NCBI RefSeq assembly: GCF_020037025.1
Contig: NZ_JAIQLH010000008.1
Coordinates: 1 to 64,000, forward strand
Direction of reading: 5' to 3'
From: Streptomyces huiliensis
GTDB lineage: Bacteria; Actinomycetota; Actinomycetes; Streptomycetales; Streptomycetaceae
Length of the DNA: 64,000 nucleotides
Within the stretch, counting starts at the first letter, position 1, and each line of letters starts with the position of its first letter. The translations under genes and the position numbers were made by a program. This document shows, one piece after another, positions 25,812 to 34,952 of the stretch. The notes under the pieces were generated by a model. That model saw nothing but the letters and a program-made list of their open reading frames with translations. It made no database searches and was not told the DNA's origin.

Positions 25812-25825
25812 TGTGATCAAACACA
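25812..25825. promoter_or_regulatory. Candidate Crp-binding site upstream of crp
   Basis: TGTGATCAAACACA at 25812-25825 fits the GTG-N6-CAC core reported for Streptomyces Crp and the general TGTGA-N6-TCACA form. It lies 65-78 bases upstream of the crp start codon and about 104 upstream of the divergent nth gene, in a locally AT-rich stretch, so it could control either. Confidence 0.6.
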
Positions 25826-25928
25826 AGTGTGGCGCATCGTCGCCGGAAGCCCTACGGCAGGGGTCCGATTGGGCTGTGCTTTTCCCGCGCCCGGGGCGGA
25901 TGTCAGTGCCGGGCTTTAGTCTGGCCGG

Positions 25929-27083
25929 GTGTCCAATACGCCGGTGAGAGCACAGGGCAAGGGGGCCGGGAGGGTGACCTCGACCCGTGATTCCGCTGTG
26001 GGCGAACAGCCCGCGGTGAAATCCGCAAAAGACGCAAATGCCGCCAAACCGCGGGCCCGGAGAGGGGCCGGTGAGACAGTGGGCGAGAAGGCTGACGGGA
26101 AGTCGGAGACGGCGCTGTCGGCCGAACGGGGGGCGCCGCCGGCGGGGGCGAAGAAGACCGCCGCGAAGGAGGCTCCCACGAAGAAGGCTGCCGAGAAGAA
26201 GGTGCCCGCCGCCAAGAAGACGCCTGCCAAGAAGACACCCGCCGCGAAGGCGCCCGCCAAAAAGGCCGCGGCGGCCGGGAAGGCCCCCGGTGCCGAGTCC
26301 GCCGGCGGCGGCGCCCGTCCGGAGTCGCGTACCGCGCTCGTCCGGCGCGCCCGGCGGATCAACCGCGAGCTCGCCGAGGTGTACCCCTACGCCCACCCCG
26401 AGCTGGACTTCGAGAACTCCTTCCAGCTCCTCGTGGCCACGGTTCTCTCCGCCCAGACCACCGACCTGCGCGTGAACCAGACCACCCCGGCCCTCTTCGA
26501 GGCGTACCCCACCCCGGAGGACATGGCGGCGGCCGACCCGGAGCGGCTGGAGCAGCTGATCCGCCCGACGGGCTTCTTCCGCGCGAAGGCCCGGTCCCTG
26601 CTCGGGCTCTCCGCCGCCCTCCGCGACCGCTTCGACGGCGAGGTGCCCGGCCGCCTCCAGGATCTCGTCACGCTCCCCGGCGTCGGGCGCAAGACGGCCA
26701 ACGTGGTGCTGGGCAACGCCTTCGGCGTCCCCGGCATAACGGTCGACACGCACTTCCAGCGGCTCGTCCGCCGCTGGCGCTGGACGGCGGAGACCGACCC
26801 GGAGAAGATCGAGGCCGAGGTCTGCGCGCTCTTCCCGAAGAGCGACTGGACGATGCTCTCGCACCGCGTCATCTTCCACGGCCGCCGCATCTGCCACTCG
26901 CGCAAGCCCGCCTGCGGCGCCTGCCCGATCGCCCCGCTCTGCCCCGCGTACGGCGAGGGCGAGACCGACCCGGAGAAGGCGCGGAAGTTGCTCAAGTACG
27001 AGAAGGGCGGCCTGCCGGGCCAGCGGCTGAAGCCCCCGCCGGACTTCCCGGGCCCGCCCGCGCCCCCGCTGGGAGCCGAGTGA
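25929..27083 (+). CDS. nth: Endonuclease III with histone H1-like N-terminal tail
   Basis: A 384-residue protein from GTG 25929. Residues about 135-365 are a complete Nth glycosylase/AP lyase: [17 protein letters not shown], the helix-hairpin-helix [20 protein letters not shown] with the catalytic Lys (about 254), TVDTHFQRL with the catalytic Asp (about 272), and the iron-sulfur Cys set [17 protein letters not shown]. It excises oxidised pyrimidines. The first 130 residues are Lys/Ala/Pro-rich ([20 protein letters not shown]) like histone H1 tails and could bind DNA nonspecifically. Later in-frame starts might omit part of the tail. Confidence 0.94.
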   Translation: MSNTPVRAQGKGAGRVTSTRDSAVGEQPAVKSAKDANAAKPRARRGAGETVGEKADGKSETALSAERGAPPAGAKKTAAKEAPTKKAAEKKVPAAKKTPAKKTPAAKAPAKKAAAAGKAPGAESAGGGARPESRTALVRRARRINRELAEVYPYAHPELDFENSFQLLVATVLSAQTTDLRVNQTTPALFEAYPTPEDMAAADPERLEQLIRPTGFFRAKARSLLGLSAALRDRFDGEVPGRLQDLVTLPGVGRKTANVVLGNAFGVPGITVDTHFQRLVRRWRWTAETDPEKIEAEVCALFPKSDWTMLSHRVIFHGRRICHSRKPACGACPIAPLCPAYGEGETDPEKARKLLKYEKGGLPGQRLKPPPDFPGPPAPPLGAE

Positions 27084-27200
27084 GGGTGCCGCCGCGCGGG
27101 GGCACGGCGCGGATTCCACGAGAAGACGCGGATTTCCACGAGAAGACCAGGGAACGCCCGGCAACGGCCGGGAAGATCGTCGGGAACATTGGGGAAGCGC

Positions 27201-27893
27201 ATGAGGAGCACGTACGGCCGGGACAGCCGTGAGATCACCGTGACCGCCGAGGGGCTGCCCGAGTGGCTGGAACCGGTGGCGCGCTTCCTGACGACCGTCG
27301 AGCCGCACCAGCTGAGCCGCTTTCTGCCGCCGGAGACCGGAGGGCGCCTCTCCGCGGTGCTGGTCCTCTTCGGCGAGGGGCAGGACGGCCCCGAGCTGCT
27401 GCTTCTCGAACGCTCCGGCACGCTGCGCTCGCACGCCGGCCAGGCGTCGTTCCCCGGGGGCGCCCTCGACCCGGAGGACGGCGAGCCGGCCGACGGCGGC
27501 CTGGTCCGGGCGGCGCTGCGCGAGGCGGAGGAGGAGACCGGCCTGAACCCCTCGGGCGTCCAGGTCTTCGGGGTGCTGCCGGACCTCTACATTCCGGTGA
27601 GCGGGTTCGTCGTGACGCCGGTTCTCGGCTGGTGGCGCGAGCCCAGCCCGGTCGGCCCGGTCGACCCCGCGGAGACCGCGCGGGTCTTCACCGTCCCCGT
27701 CGCCGAGCTCACCGACCCGGCGAACCGGGCCACCGCCGTCCACCCCAGCGGTCACCGCGGCCCCGTCTTCCACGTGGGTTCGGCGACGGTCTGGGGCTTC
27801 ACCGCCGGGGTGATCGACCGCATCCTGCACTACGCGGGCTGGGAGCGGCCCTGGGACGCCGGCCGGGAGGTGCTGCTCGACCGGACCGCCTGA
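27201..27893 (+). CDS. NUDIX CoA pyrophosphohydrolase-like protein
   Basis: About 230 residues from ATG 27201; TTG 27189 is a longer alternative. It has the CoA-specific signature RSHAGQASFPGGALDPED directly followed by the Nudix helix AALREAEEETGL. The C-terminal part (VWGFTAGVIDRIL) is typical of the NudL/YeaB group, which cleaves CoA to 4'-phosphopantetheine and 3',5'-ADP. The orthologous Rv3672c lies between nth and marP in mycobacteria, as here. Confidence 0.9.
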   Translation: MRSTYGRDSREITVTAEGLPEWLEPVARFLTTVEPHQLSRFLPPETGGRLSAVLVLFGEGQDGPELLLLERSGTLRSHAGQASFPGGALDPEDGEPADGGLVRAALREAEEETGLNPSGVQVFGVLPDLYIPVSGFVVTPVLGWWREPSPVGPVDPAETARVFTVPVAELTDPANRATAVHPSGHRGPVFHVGSATVWGFTAGVIDRILHYAGWERPWDAGREVLLDRTA

Positions 27894-27979
27894 CCGCGCC
27901 CGCGGCGGCCCGGACCCCGCTCCTACGCATCCCCCTACGGCCCGCCACCGACGTCGACCGCAATGCGAGGCACCCTTCG

Positions 27980-29179
27980 GTGAACGTTCTGGACATCGTG
28001 CTGCTGCTGGCCGCCGCCTGGTTCGCGGTCATCGGTTACCGCCAGGGGTTCGTGGTCGGCGTGCTCTCGGTGATCGGCTTCCTCGGCGGCGGCCTGGCCG
28101 CCCTCTACGCGCTGCCCGCGATCTGGGACAGCGCGACCGGGGACCGCACCCCGGGCACCCCGGCGGCCATCGCCGCGGTAGTCATCGTCATCGTCTGCGC
28201 CTCGGTGGGCCAGGCGGCCACCACCCACCTGGGGAACCGGCTGCGCCGCCACATCACCTGGTCCCCGGCCCGCGCCCTGGACGCGACGGGCGGGGCGCTG
28301 GTCAACGTGGTGGCGATGCTGTTGGTCGCCTGGGTGATCGGCTCGGCCCTGGCGGGGACGTCGCTGCCGACGCTCGGCAAGGAGGTCCGCACCTCGAAGG
28401 TGCTGCTCGGCGTGGCCCGGGTGGTCCCCGCACAGGCCAACACCTGGTTCGCGGACTTCAGCACGGCCCTCGCCCAGAACGGCTTCCCGCAGGTCTTCGC
28501 GCCCTTCTCGACCGAGCCGATCACCTCCGTCCCGGCCCCCGATCCCGCGCTCTCGGGCAGCGCCGTCGCCGCCGAGGCACAGCGGAGCGTCGTGAAGGTG
28601 GTCGGCAACGCGCCGGGCTGCGGCAAGGTCCTGGAGGGCAGCGGCTTCGTCTTCGCGCCGCAGCGGGTGATGACCAACGCCCACGTCGTCGGCGGGGTGA
28701 CGGACCCGACCGTGCAGGTGGGCGGGCGAGGGCGGCTCCTCGACGCCAAGGTGGTGCTCTACGACTGGAAGCGCGACATCGCCGTCCTCCAGGTCCCCGG
28801 GCTCCGCGCCCCCGAGCTGCGTTTCGCCCGCGCCGAGGCGGAGAGCGGCATGAGCGCCATCGTCGCCGGCTTCCCGGAGAACGGCGCCTACGACGTCCGG
28901 TCCGCCCGCATCCGCAGCCGCGTCGACGCCAACGGCCCGGACATCTACCACCGCGGCTACGTCCGGCGCGACGTCTATTCGCTGTACGCGACCGTGCGGC
29001 AGGGCAACTCCGGCGGTCCGCTGCTCACGCCGGACGGGCGGGTCTACGGCGTGGTCTTCGCCAAGTCGCTCGACGACGCGGACACGGGGTACGCCCTGAC
29101 GGCGGACGAGGTCCAGGAGGACGTCGCGGAGGGGCGTACGGCCGTGGAACGCGCCGACACCCAGGGGTGCGCGCTCTGA
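27980..29179 (+). CDS. MarP-like membrane serine protease
   Basis: A 399-residue protein from GTG 27980 (MNVLDIVLLLAAAWFAVIGY). Four membrane helices of the CvpA type occupy residues 1-130 and include YRQGFVVGVLSVIGFLGGGL. The periplasmic chymotrypsin-like protease has His in MTNAHVVGG (about 234), Asp in DWKRDIAVLQV (about 266) and Ser in VRQGNSGGPLL (about 342). Two Cys (GCGKV and the final GCAL) may form a disulfide, as in mycobacterial MarP, which maintains acid resistance by activating a peptidoglycan hydrolase. The Streptomyces role is inferred from homology. Confidence 0.93.
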   Translation: MNVLDIVLLLAAAWFAVIGYRQGFVVGVLSVIGFLGGGLAALYALPAIWDSATGDRTPGTPAAIAAVVIVIVCASVGQAATTHLGNRLRRHITWSPARALDATGGALVNVVAMLLVAWVIGSALAGTSLPTLGKEVRTSKVLLGVARVVPAQANTWFADFSTALAQNGFPQVFAPFSTEPITSVPAPDPALSGSAVAAEAQRSVVKVVGNAPGCGKVLEGSGFVFAPQRVMTNAHVVGGVTDPTVQVGGRGRLLDAKVVLYDWKRDIAVLQVPGLRAPELRFARAEAESGMSAIVAGFPENGAYDVRSARIRSRVDANGPDIYHRGYVRRDVYSLYATVRQGNSGGPLLTPDGRVYGVVFAKSLDDADTGYALTADEVQEDVAEGRTAVERADTQGCAL

Positions 29180-29237
29180 CCCGCCCCGCGCCGACCCGCC
29201 CGGCGCTCTGGGCCCGCCCCGCGGAAGCGGCCGGTCC

Positions 29238-29257
29238 GGGGGCGCAAGAGCGCCCTC
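29238..29257 (+). terminator. Terminator hairpin after marP-like gene
   Basis: GGGGGCGC (29238-29245) pairs with GCGCCCTC (29250-29257), one wobble, around an AAGA tetraloop, 59 bases beyond the protease stop. Confidence 0.65.
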
Positions 29258-29344
29258 AGAGGGTGCGACGGGGGCGTGAAGGCGGGGGCCGCGCTATGGG
29301 CGCGAGCCCCCCGCGCCACGGGGAGCCGGGCCGAGGCCCGGTGA

Positions 29345-29563
29345 TCAGCGCCCGCGGGGATGGCGCAGCCGCGCCGACACCCAGCGCGCGCGGCGCCGGA
29401 TGATGCGCGGGATCCCGAGTTGGGGGTCGGCACCGTCCCCGGGCGTGAGGAAGCCGTGTGCTCCCTCGACCCTCTCGGGTGCTTCGGTCACCACAGTCAC
29501 CGCGGCATCGTCATCGGCGCCGCGCTGCTGAGTCAGGTCGCGATGGTCGTGCGTCCAGCCCAT
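29345..29563 (-). CDS. Small hypothetical protein
   Basis: A 72-residue frame from ATG 29563 (MGWTHDHRDLTQQRGADDDA). The N-terminal half is acidic (DDDAAVTVVTEAPERVEGAH) and the C-terminal half is Arg-rich (RIIRRRARWVSARLRHPRGR), suggesting binding to nucleic acid or membrane. No family was recognised. The gene lies 130 bases downstream of the hydrolase on the same strand. Composition is plausible for a real gene, but the evidence is limited to an open frame with protein-like character. Confidence 0.5.
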   Translation of the reverse strand: MGWTHDHRDLTQQRGADDDAAVTVVTEAPERVEGAHGFLTPGDGADPQLGIPRIIRRRARWVSARLRHPRGR

Positions 29564-29693
29564 ACCCGGTCCTGTGCCCGGGGTGGAAGGTCGGTAATCG
29601 CCGTCGCGGTGGGCAATTGGCCTATGCACGGGGCAATGACCGTTCGTCGGCCAACCGTTCGAGTGGTTCCTCCGCTGCCCCAGGCCGTCCCCG

Positions 29694-30692
29694 CTACCGG
29701 TCGGGCTCGGGGTCCTTCAACCAGCCGATCAGCTCCGCCGAGAACGCCGCCGGGTCCTCTTCGTGCGGGAAGTGCCCGAGGCCCTCGAAGAGCCGCCAAC
29801 GGTAGGGAGCCTCCACGTACTCGCCCGACCCCGCCGCGCTGCGGGTCCGCATCACCGGATCGAGCGATCCGTGGACGTGCAGCGTCGGGACGCGCACCGG
29901 CCGCTTCATCCGCCGGTTGAACTGGATGCCGTCCGGCCGCGCCATCGACCGCACCATCCACCGGTAAGGCTCGACCGAGCAGTGCGCCGTCGACGGGATC
30001 GTCATCGCCCGCCGGTACACGTCGACCGTCTCGTCCTCCGGCTGCCGCGGCCCCGACCAGTCCCGGATCAGCCGGCCGACCAGCGTCGCGTCGTCCGCGA
30101 CCAGCCTGCGCTCCGGGATCCACGGCCGCTGGAAGCCCCAGACGTACGACCCGGCGGCGGTCTGCTGCGGGTCGGTGAGCATCGCCGACCGCCACCGCCT
30201 GGGGTGCGGCATCGACGACACCACCAGCCGCCGCACCAGCTGCGGCCGCATCACGGCCGCCGTCCACGCCAGGTACCCGCCGAGGTCGTGGCCGACCAGG
30301 GCCGCGTCCGGCTCGCCCAGCGAACGGACCACCCCGGTGATGTCCAGGGCGAGGTTGGCCGGATCGTAGCCCCGGGGCGTCCGGTCGCTGCCGCCCACCC
30401 CGCGCAGGTCCATCGCGACCGCCCGGAACCCGGCCTCCGCCAGCGCGGTCAGCTGGTTTCGCCACGTCCACCAGAACTGCGGGAAGCCGTGCAGCAGCAG
30501 CACCAGCGGCCCCTCGCCCATCTCGGCGATGTGGAACCGCGCCCCGTTCGCCGCGACCTCCCGGTGCGTCCAGGGCCCGTCCGGGCGCACCACCGCCGTC
30601 GGCGACGCGGCGGAGACCGCCGGCGCCGCCTGGGCCGGAGCCTTGGCGGGTTCGGGAGACGCGGGCGCTGCGGAGGTATCGGGCACCGTCAT
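29694..30692 (-). CDS. Alpha/beta hydrolase, epoxide hydrolase-like
   Basis: A 332-residue protein from ATG 30692. After a 35-residue Ala/Pro-rich leader come VLLLHGFPQFWWTWRNQL (oxyanion HGFP with Trp), MDLRGVGGSD, and the nucleophile elbow VGHDLGGYLAW with Asp rather than Ser, as in epoxide hydrolases and dehalogenases. The catalytic His is likely in GLGHFPHEED. A cap domain lies between. It parallels EphE (Rv3670) between marP and the holin-like gene of mycobacteria. Its start overlaps the upstream gene stop as ATGA. Confidence 0.9.
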   Translation of the reverse strand: MTVPDTSAAPASPEPAKAPAQAAPAVSAASPTAVVRPDGPWTHREVAANGARFHIAEMGEGPLVLLLHGFPQFWWTWRNQLTALAEAGFRAVAMDLRGVGGSDRTPRGYDPANLALDITGVVRSLGEPDAALVGHDLGGYLAWTAAVMRPQLVRRLVVSSMPHPRRWRSAMLTDPQQTAAGSYVWGFQRPWIPERRLVADDATLVGRLIRDWSGPRQPEDETVDVYRRAMTIPSTAHCSVEPYRWMVRSMARPDGIQFNRRMKRPVRVPTLHVHGSLDPVMRTRSAAGSGEYVEAPYRWRLFEGLGHFPHEEDPAAFSAELIGWLKDPEPDR

Positions 30693-31147
30693 ACGGACGA
30701 GCGTGTCACAGATGCGTCCGCGGAGCGCGTGTCCGTCAAAGGACGGGGGTGCGGCTTGACCGTGCTCAGGACGGCCGCCGTCTCCTTGGCCGACGCCATG
30801 GTCCGCTCCGGCTTGCTGATCTTCTTCAGCTTGCTGATCGCCAGCAGCCCCAGCAGACCCGCCAGCACCAGGAAGGCGCCGCCCGTGATCAGGAACGACC
30901 AGGCGAGCCCCAGCCCCAGGTTGTGGATGCCGTACGCCGCGGCGAAGCTCAGCACCGGCAGCGAGAAGAGCGCCAGGACCCCCGCCGCGGCGATCGCGCC
31001 ACCGCCCACGCCGACCCGCTTGGCGTCCTCCCGCAGTTCGGCCTTGGCCAGTGCGATCTCGTCGTGCACCAGCGCGGACAGCTCCGCGGTGGCCGTCGCC
31101 ACCAGCTGGCCGAGGCTGCGTTCGGCACCGTCGTCGGCTGCGCTCAT
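30689..31147 (-). CDS. Holin-like membrane protein (actinobacterial Phage_holin_3_6 type)
   Basis: A 152-residue protein from ATG 31147. The cytoplasmic N-terminus (SLGQLVATATAELSALVHDEIALAKAELREDAKR) is an amphipathic helix that is the hallmark of this family; two membrane helices follow (AIAAAGVLALFSLPVLSFAAAYG and WSFLITGGAFLVLAGLLGLLAI), then a basic tail. Although the Pfam name refers to phage holins, such proteins are ordinary chromosomal membrane proteins in actinobacteria and no phage genes are nearby. It is translationally coupled to the hydrolase. Confidence 0.85.
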   Translation of the reverse strand: MSAADDGAERSLGQLVATATAELSALVHDEIALAKAELREDAKRVGVGGGAIAAAGVLALFSLPVLSFAAAYGIHNLGLGLAWSFLITGGAFLVLAGLLGLLAISKLKKISKPERTMASAKETAAVLSTVKPHPRPLTDTRSADASVTRSSV

Positions 31148-31255
31148 CGCTGCTCCCTCATCGTCGTCGCTCCCTCGTCTGCGCGTCCTCGGCGGCCCGC
31201 AGCGGGTCCGCCATGGGTGTTCCGCCCGTCTTCGACGGGTGTGAGGACACTCAGA

Positions 31256-32653
31256 TCATGCCGGACCATCGTCGCCGGTGGTGCGCCCGGAGGCGACTTC
31301 CGCCAGGCGACGGTGTTCCGCGGCCTTCGCTTCGAGGATCGCCGCCATGCGCAGGTGGTACGCGGGGTCGTCCTGTTCGTAGATGTCCGGGATGCCGTCC
31401 TGGTCCTCGTCGCGGTCCTCCTCCGCGCACAGCTTCTTGTACTTGTTGTCGCGCAGCTTCAGCAGGACGCTCGCGAGGACCGCCGCGATCAGCGAGCCCA
31501 CGAGGACCGCCGCCTTGATCTCGCCGCCGAGGACCGGATCGTCGCCGAAGGCCAGCTCACCGATGAGCAGGGAGACGGTGAAACCGATGCCGGCGAGGGA
31601 GGCGACCGCGAGGACGTCCGGCCACTTCAGGTCCGGATTCAGCTCGGCCCGGGTGAACCGGGCCGCCAGCCAGGTGCCGCCGAACACCCCGACCGCCTTG
31701 CCGAGCACGAGACCGAGTACGACACCCAGCGTCTCGGGCCTGCGGAAGATGTCGGAGAGCGCGCCGCCGGAGAGCGAGACGCCCGCCGAGAACAGGGCGA
31801 AGAGCGGTACGGCGAGTCCGGCCGACAACGGGCGTACGAGGTGCTCGATGTGCTCGCCCGGCGAGACCCGTTCGTCGTCGTGCCGGTGGCAGCGGAGCAT
31901 CAGCCCCATAGCGACACCGGCGATCGTCGCGTGGACCCCGCTGTTGTACATCAGCGCCCAGTTGACGATGGCCAGCGGGACGTAGACGTACCAGCCGCGC
32001 ACGCCCTTCCACAGCAGCAGCCGGAAGACCGCGAGGCCGAGCACGGCGAAGCCGAGCGCGACGAAGTTCAGCTGGGAGGTGAAGAAGACGGCGATGATCA
32101 GGATCGCGAAGAGGTCGTCGACGACCGCGAGGGTGAGCAGGAAGGCGCGCAGCGCGGACGGCAGTGCGGTGCCGATGACGGCGAGGACGGCGAGGGCGAA
32201 GGCGATGTCCGTGGCGGTGGGGACGGCCCAGCCCTGGAGGGAGCCGCCGCCGCTGCCGGCGACCGTGGTGTAGACGAGGGCGGGGACGGCCATGCCGCAG
32301 AGCGCGGCGACCACCGGGAGGACGGCCGCCTTGGGGTCGCGGAGCTCCCCGGCGACCAGCTCGCGTTTGAGCTCGATGCCGGCGACGAAGAAGAACACGG
32401 CCAGCAGCCCGTCCGCGGCCCAGTGCTGGACGGAGAGGTTCAGCCCAAGGGCGCCGGGTCCCAGGTGGAAGGTGCTTATGGACTCGTAGCTGTCCTTGAG
32501 CGGGGTGTTGGCCCAGATCAGGGCGGCGACGGCGGCGGCGAGCAGCAGGACGCCGCCGACGGTCTCGGCGCGCAGCGCGTCCACGAGGTGGTTCCGCTCG
32601 GGCAGCGGCAGCCGGCCGAGGAGGACGGAACGGTTCTTCTTGGGCGCGGTCAC
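31256..32653 (-). CDS. nhaA: Na+/H+ antiporter NhaA with DxDxDG-type C-terminal motif
   Basis: A 465-residue protein from GTG 32653, behind AGGAGGT. It contains NhaA landmarks: DGLLAVFFFVAGIELKREL, VPTATDIAFALAVLAVIG, the ion-binding Asp pair in LTLAVVDDLFAILIIAVFF, and FTVSLLIGELAFG. It exchanges internal sodium for external protons. The C-terminal tail of about 70 residues is cytoplasmic and carries EEDRDEDQDGIPDIYEQDD, a calcium-loop-like motif resembling thrombospondin type 3 repeats, followed by a helical AAILEAKAAEHRRLAEV segment. This extension is not part of the E. coli protein. Confidence 0.93.
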   Translation of the reverse strand: MTAPKKNRSVLLGRLPLPERNHLVDALRAETVGGVLLLAAAVAALIWANTPLKDSYESISTFHLGPGALGLNLSVQHWAADGLLAVFFFVAGIELKRELVAGELRDPKAAVLPVVAALCGMAVPALVYTTVAGSGGGSLQGWAVPTATDIAFALAVLAVIGTALPSALRAFLLTLAVVDDLFAILIIAVFFTSQLNFVALGFAVLGLAVFRLLLWKGVRGWYVYVPLAIVNWALMYNSGVHATIAGVAMGLMLRCHRHDDERVSPGEHIEHLVRPLSAGLAVPLFALFSAGVSLSGGALSDIFRRPETLGVVLGLVLGKAVGVFGGTWLAARFTRAELNPDLKWPDVLAVASLAGIGFTVSLLIGELAFGDDPVLGGEIKAAVLVGSLIAAVLASVLLKLRDNKYKKLCAEEDRDEDQDGIPDIYEQDDPAYHLRMAAILEAKAAEHRRLAEVASGRTTGDDGPA

Positions 32654-32788
32654 GAGCGGAGACCTCCTGGGGTCGATCGACGGACACACGTGGGTTCACG
32701 TGTGCCGGTGCCGACCAGACTTCCCGGCGCGCCTGTGATTCTTGTCGAGATTTCTACGCGATGTGTCTTTACTTTAGCCCGAACAGGT

Positions 32789-32820
32789 GAAGGGCGCCCG
32801 GTGTGCACCGAGCGCCCTTC
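32789..32820 (-). terminator. acsA terminator hairpin
   Basis: GAAGGGCGC (32789-32797) pairs with GCGCCCTTC (32812-32820), with CGGTG/CACCG pairing inside around a two-base loop. It begins 22 bases after the acsA stop on the minus strand. Confidence 0.85.
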
Positions 32821-32841
32821 CGCCGTGGATTCCTGTGCGGG

Positions 32842-34818
32842 TCAGTCCTCGCCGGGCGCCGCCGGGAGCTTGGCCTGGATGAGCTCCATGACCGAGGAGT
32901 CGGTCAGGGTGGTGACGTCACCCAGGGTCCGGTTCTCCGCTACGTCGCGGAGCAGCCGGCGCATGATCTTGCCGGAGCGCGTCTTGGGCAGCTCCGCCAC
33001 GGGCAGGACGCGCTTGGGCTTGGCGATCGGGCCCAGCTGCTTGCCCACGTGCGCCCGCAGCTCCTCCACCAGCGCGGCGCTCTCCTCCTCGCCGAGCTCG
33101 GCCTCGCCGCGCAGGATGACGAACGCGCAGATCGCCTGGGTGGTCTGGGGGTCGGTCGCCCCGACGACCGCGGCCTCGGCGACCTTGGGGTGCGAGACGA
33201 GCGCCGACTCCACCTCGGTGGTGGAGATGTTGTGCCCGGACACCAGCATCACGTCGTCCACCCGGCCGAGCAGCCAGATGTCGCCGTCCTCGTCCTTCTT
33301 GGCGCCGTCGCCGGCGAAGTAGCGGCCCTCGAAGCGGGACCAGTAGGTGTCGAGGAAGCGCTGGTCGTCGTTCCAGATCGTGCGGAGCATGGAGGGCCAC
33401 GGCTCGGTGAGGACGAGGTAGCCGCCGGCGCCGTCCGGCACCTCGTTGGCGTCGTCGTCCACCACGGTCGCGGCGATGCCGGGGAGGGGCACCTGGGCCG
33501 ATCCGGGCTTGGTCTCGGTGACGCCGGGCAGCGGGCTGATCATGATGCCGCCGGTCTCCGTCTGCCACCAGGTGTCGACGACGGGCGTGGTGCCGGCGCC
33601 GATGTGCTCGCGGTACCAGACCCACGCCTCGGGGTTGATGGGCTCGCCCACCGAGCCGAGGACGCGCAGGCTGCTCAGGTCGAACTTGGCCGGGATGTCG
33701 TCGCCCCACTTCATGGCGGCGCGGATCGCGGTCGGCGCGGTGTAGAGGATGGTGACGCCGTACTTCTGGACGATCTCCCACCAGCGGCCCCGGTGCGGGG
33801 TGTCGGGCGTCCCCTCGTACAGCACCTCCGTGGCGCCGTTGCTGAGCGGGCCGTAGACGATGTACGAGTGGCCGGTCACCCAGCCGACGTCCGCGGTGCA
33901 CCAGAAGACGTCCGACTCGGGCTTGAGGTCGAAGACCGCGTGGTGGGTGTACGAGACCTGGGTGAGGTAGCCGCCGGTGGTGTGCAGGATGCCCTTGGGC
34001 TTACCGGTGGTGCCGGAGGTGTAGAGGATGAACAGCGGGTGCTCGGCGTCGAACGCCTCGGGCGTGTGCCGGTCCGACTGGCGCTCGACCAGGTCGTGCC
34101 ACCACACGTCGCGGCCCTCGGTCCAGGCGACGTCCTCCTGCCCGGTGCGGCGGACGACGAGGACGCTGCGGACGTTCTCCGTGCCCGGGCGGGTCAGGGC
34201 CTCGTCGACGGCCGGCTTGAGCGCCGAGGGCTTGCCGCGGCGGTAGCCGCCGTCGGCGGTGATGACGACGCGGGCGTCGGCGTCCTGGATGCGGGTGGCG
34301 AGCGCGTCGGCGGAGAAACCGCCGAAGACGAGCGAGTGCGGGGCTCCGATGCGGGCGCAGGCCAGCATCGAGACGACCGCCTCGGGGATCATCGGCAGGT
34401 AGATGGCGACCCGGTCGCCGGCCTGGACGCCCAGCTCGGTCAGGGCGTTGGCGGCCTTCGAGACCTCGCGCTGGAGCTCGGCGTAGGTGATCGAGCGGGT
34501 GTCGCCCGGCTCGCCCTCGAAGTGCAGGGCCACCCGGTCGCCGAGGCCGTTCTCGACGTGGCGGTCCACGCAGTTGTACGCCACGTTGAGCTTGCCGTCG
34601 GCGAACCACTTGGCGAACGGCGGGTTCGACCAGTCCAGGGTCTCGGTCGGCTCGGTGTGCCAGGTCAGGCGGCGTGCCTGTGCGGCCCAGAAGCCCAGCC
34701 GGTCGGCCCGCGCCCGCTCGTAGGCCTCCGCGGTGACGTTGGCCTGCGCGGCCAGGGCGGCAGGCGGTGCGAAGCGGCGCTCCTCCTTCAGAAGGTTGGC
34801 CAGGCTTTCGTTGCTCAC
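32842..34818 (-). CDS. acsA: Acetyl-coenzyme A synthetase
   Basis: A 658-residue AMP-forming ligase from GTG 34818, behind GGGAG; upstream in-frame codons lack a ribosome site. Motifs are [21 protein letters not shown] (ATP loop), [46 protein letters not shown] and the C-terminal Lys in [15 protein letters not shown], which is a target of reversible acetylation in this family. It converts acetate and CoA to acetyl-CoA, allowing growth on acetate. A hairpin terminator follows. Crp, encoded about 9 kb away, regulates acs in other bacteria, but no site was identified here. Confidence 0.96.
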   Translation of the reverse strand: MSNESLANLLKEERRFAPPAALAAQANVTAEAYERARADRLGFWAAQARRLTWHTEPTETLDWSNPPFAKWFADGKLNVAYNCVDRHVENGLGDRVALHFEGEPGDTRSITYAELQREVSKAANALTELGVQAGDRVAIYLPMIPEAVVSMLACARIGAPHSLVFGGFSADALATRIQDADARVVITADGGYRRGKPSALKPAVDEALTRPGTENVRSVLVVRRTGQEDVAWTEGRDVWWHDLVERQSDRHTPEAFDAEHPLFILYTSGTTGKPKGILHTTGGYLTQVSYTHHAVFDLKPESDVFWCTADVGWVTGHSYIVYGPLSNGATEVLYEGTPDTPHRGRWWEIVQKYGVTILYTAPTAIRAAMKWGDDIPAKFDLSSLRVLGSVGEPINPEAWVWYREHIGAGTTPVVDTWWQTETGGIMISPLPGVTETKPGSAQVPLPGIAATVVDDDANEVPDGAGGYLVLTEPWPSMLRTIWNDDQRFLDTYWSRFEGRYFAGDGAKKDEDGDIWLLGRVDDVMLVSGHNISTTEVESALVSHPKVAEAAVVGATDPQTTQAICAFVILRGEAELGEEESAALVEELRAHVGKQLGPIAKPKRVLPVAELPKTRSGKIMRRLLRDVAENRTLGDVTTLTDSSVMELIQAKLPAAPGED

Positions 34819-34952
34819 GACATCTCCCTTTCCCAGGGGCCTCGTTGCGTCCCGGGCATAGCTCACCAGTCCGGGGCACACCCTGACAAGGGGTGTCGGC
34901 GATTGATTGGTTTAGACCTGTAGTGCTTCGTGCGTTCGGAGGTCGTCCGAGG

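Noticed and set aside
30689..31147. Prophage remnant suggested by the holin-like gene
   Set aside because: No endolysin, portal, integrase or tail gene is nearby. The gene sits in a conserved chromosomal order shared with mycobacteria.
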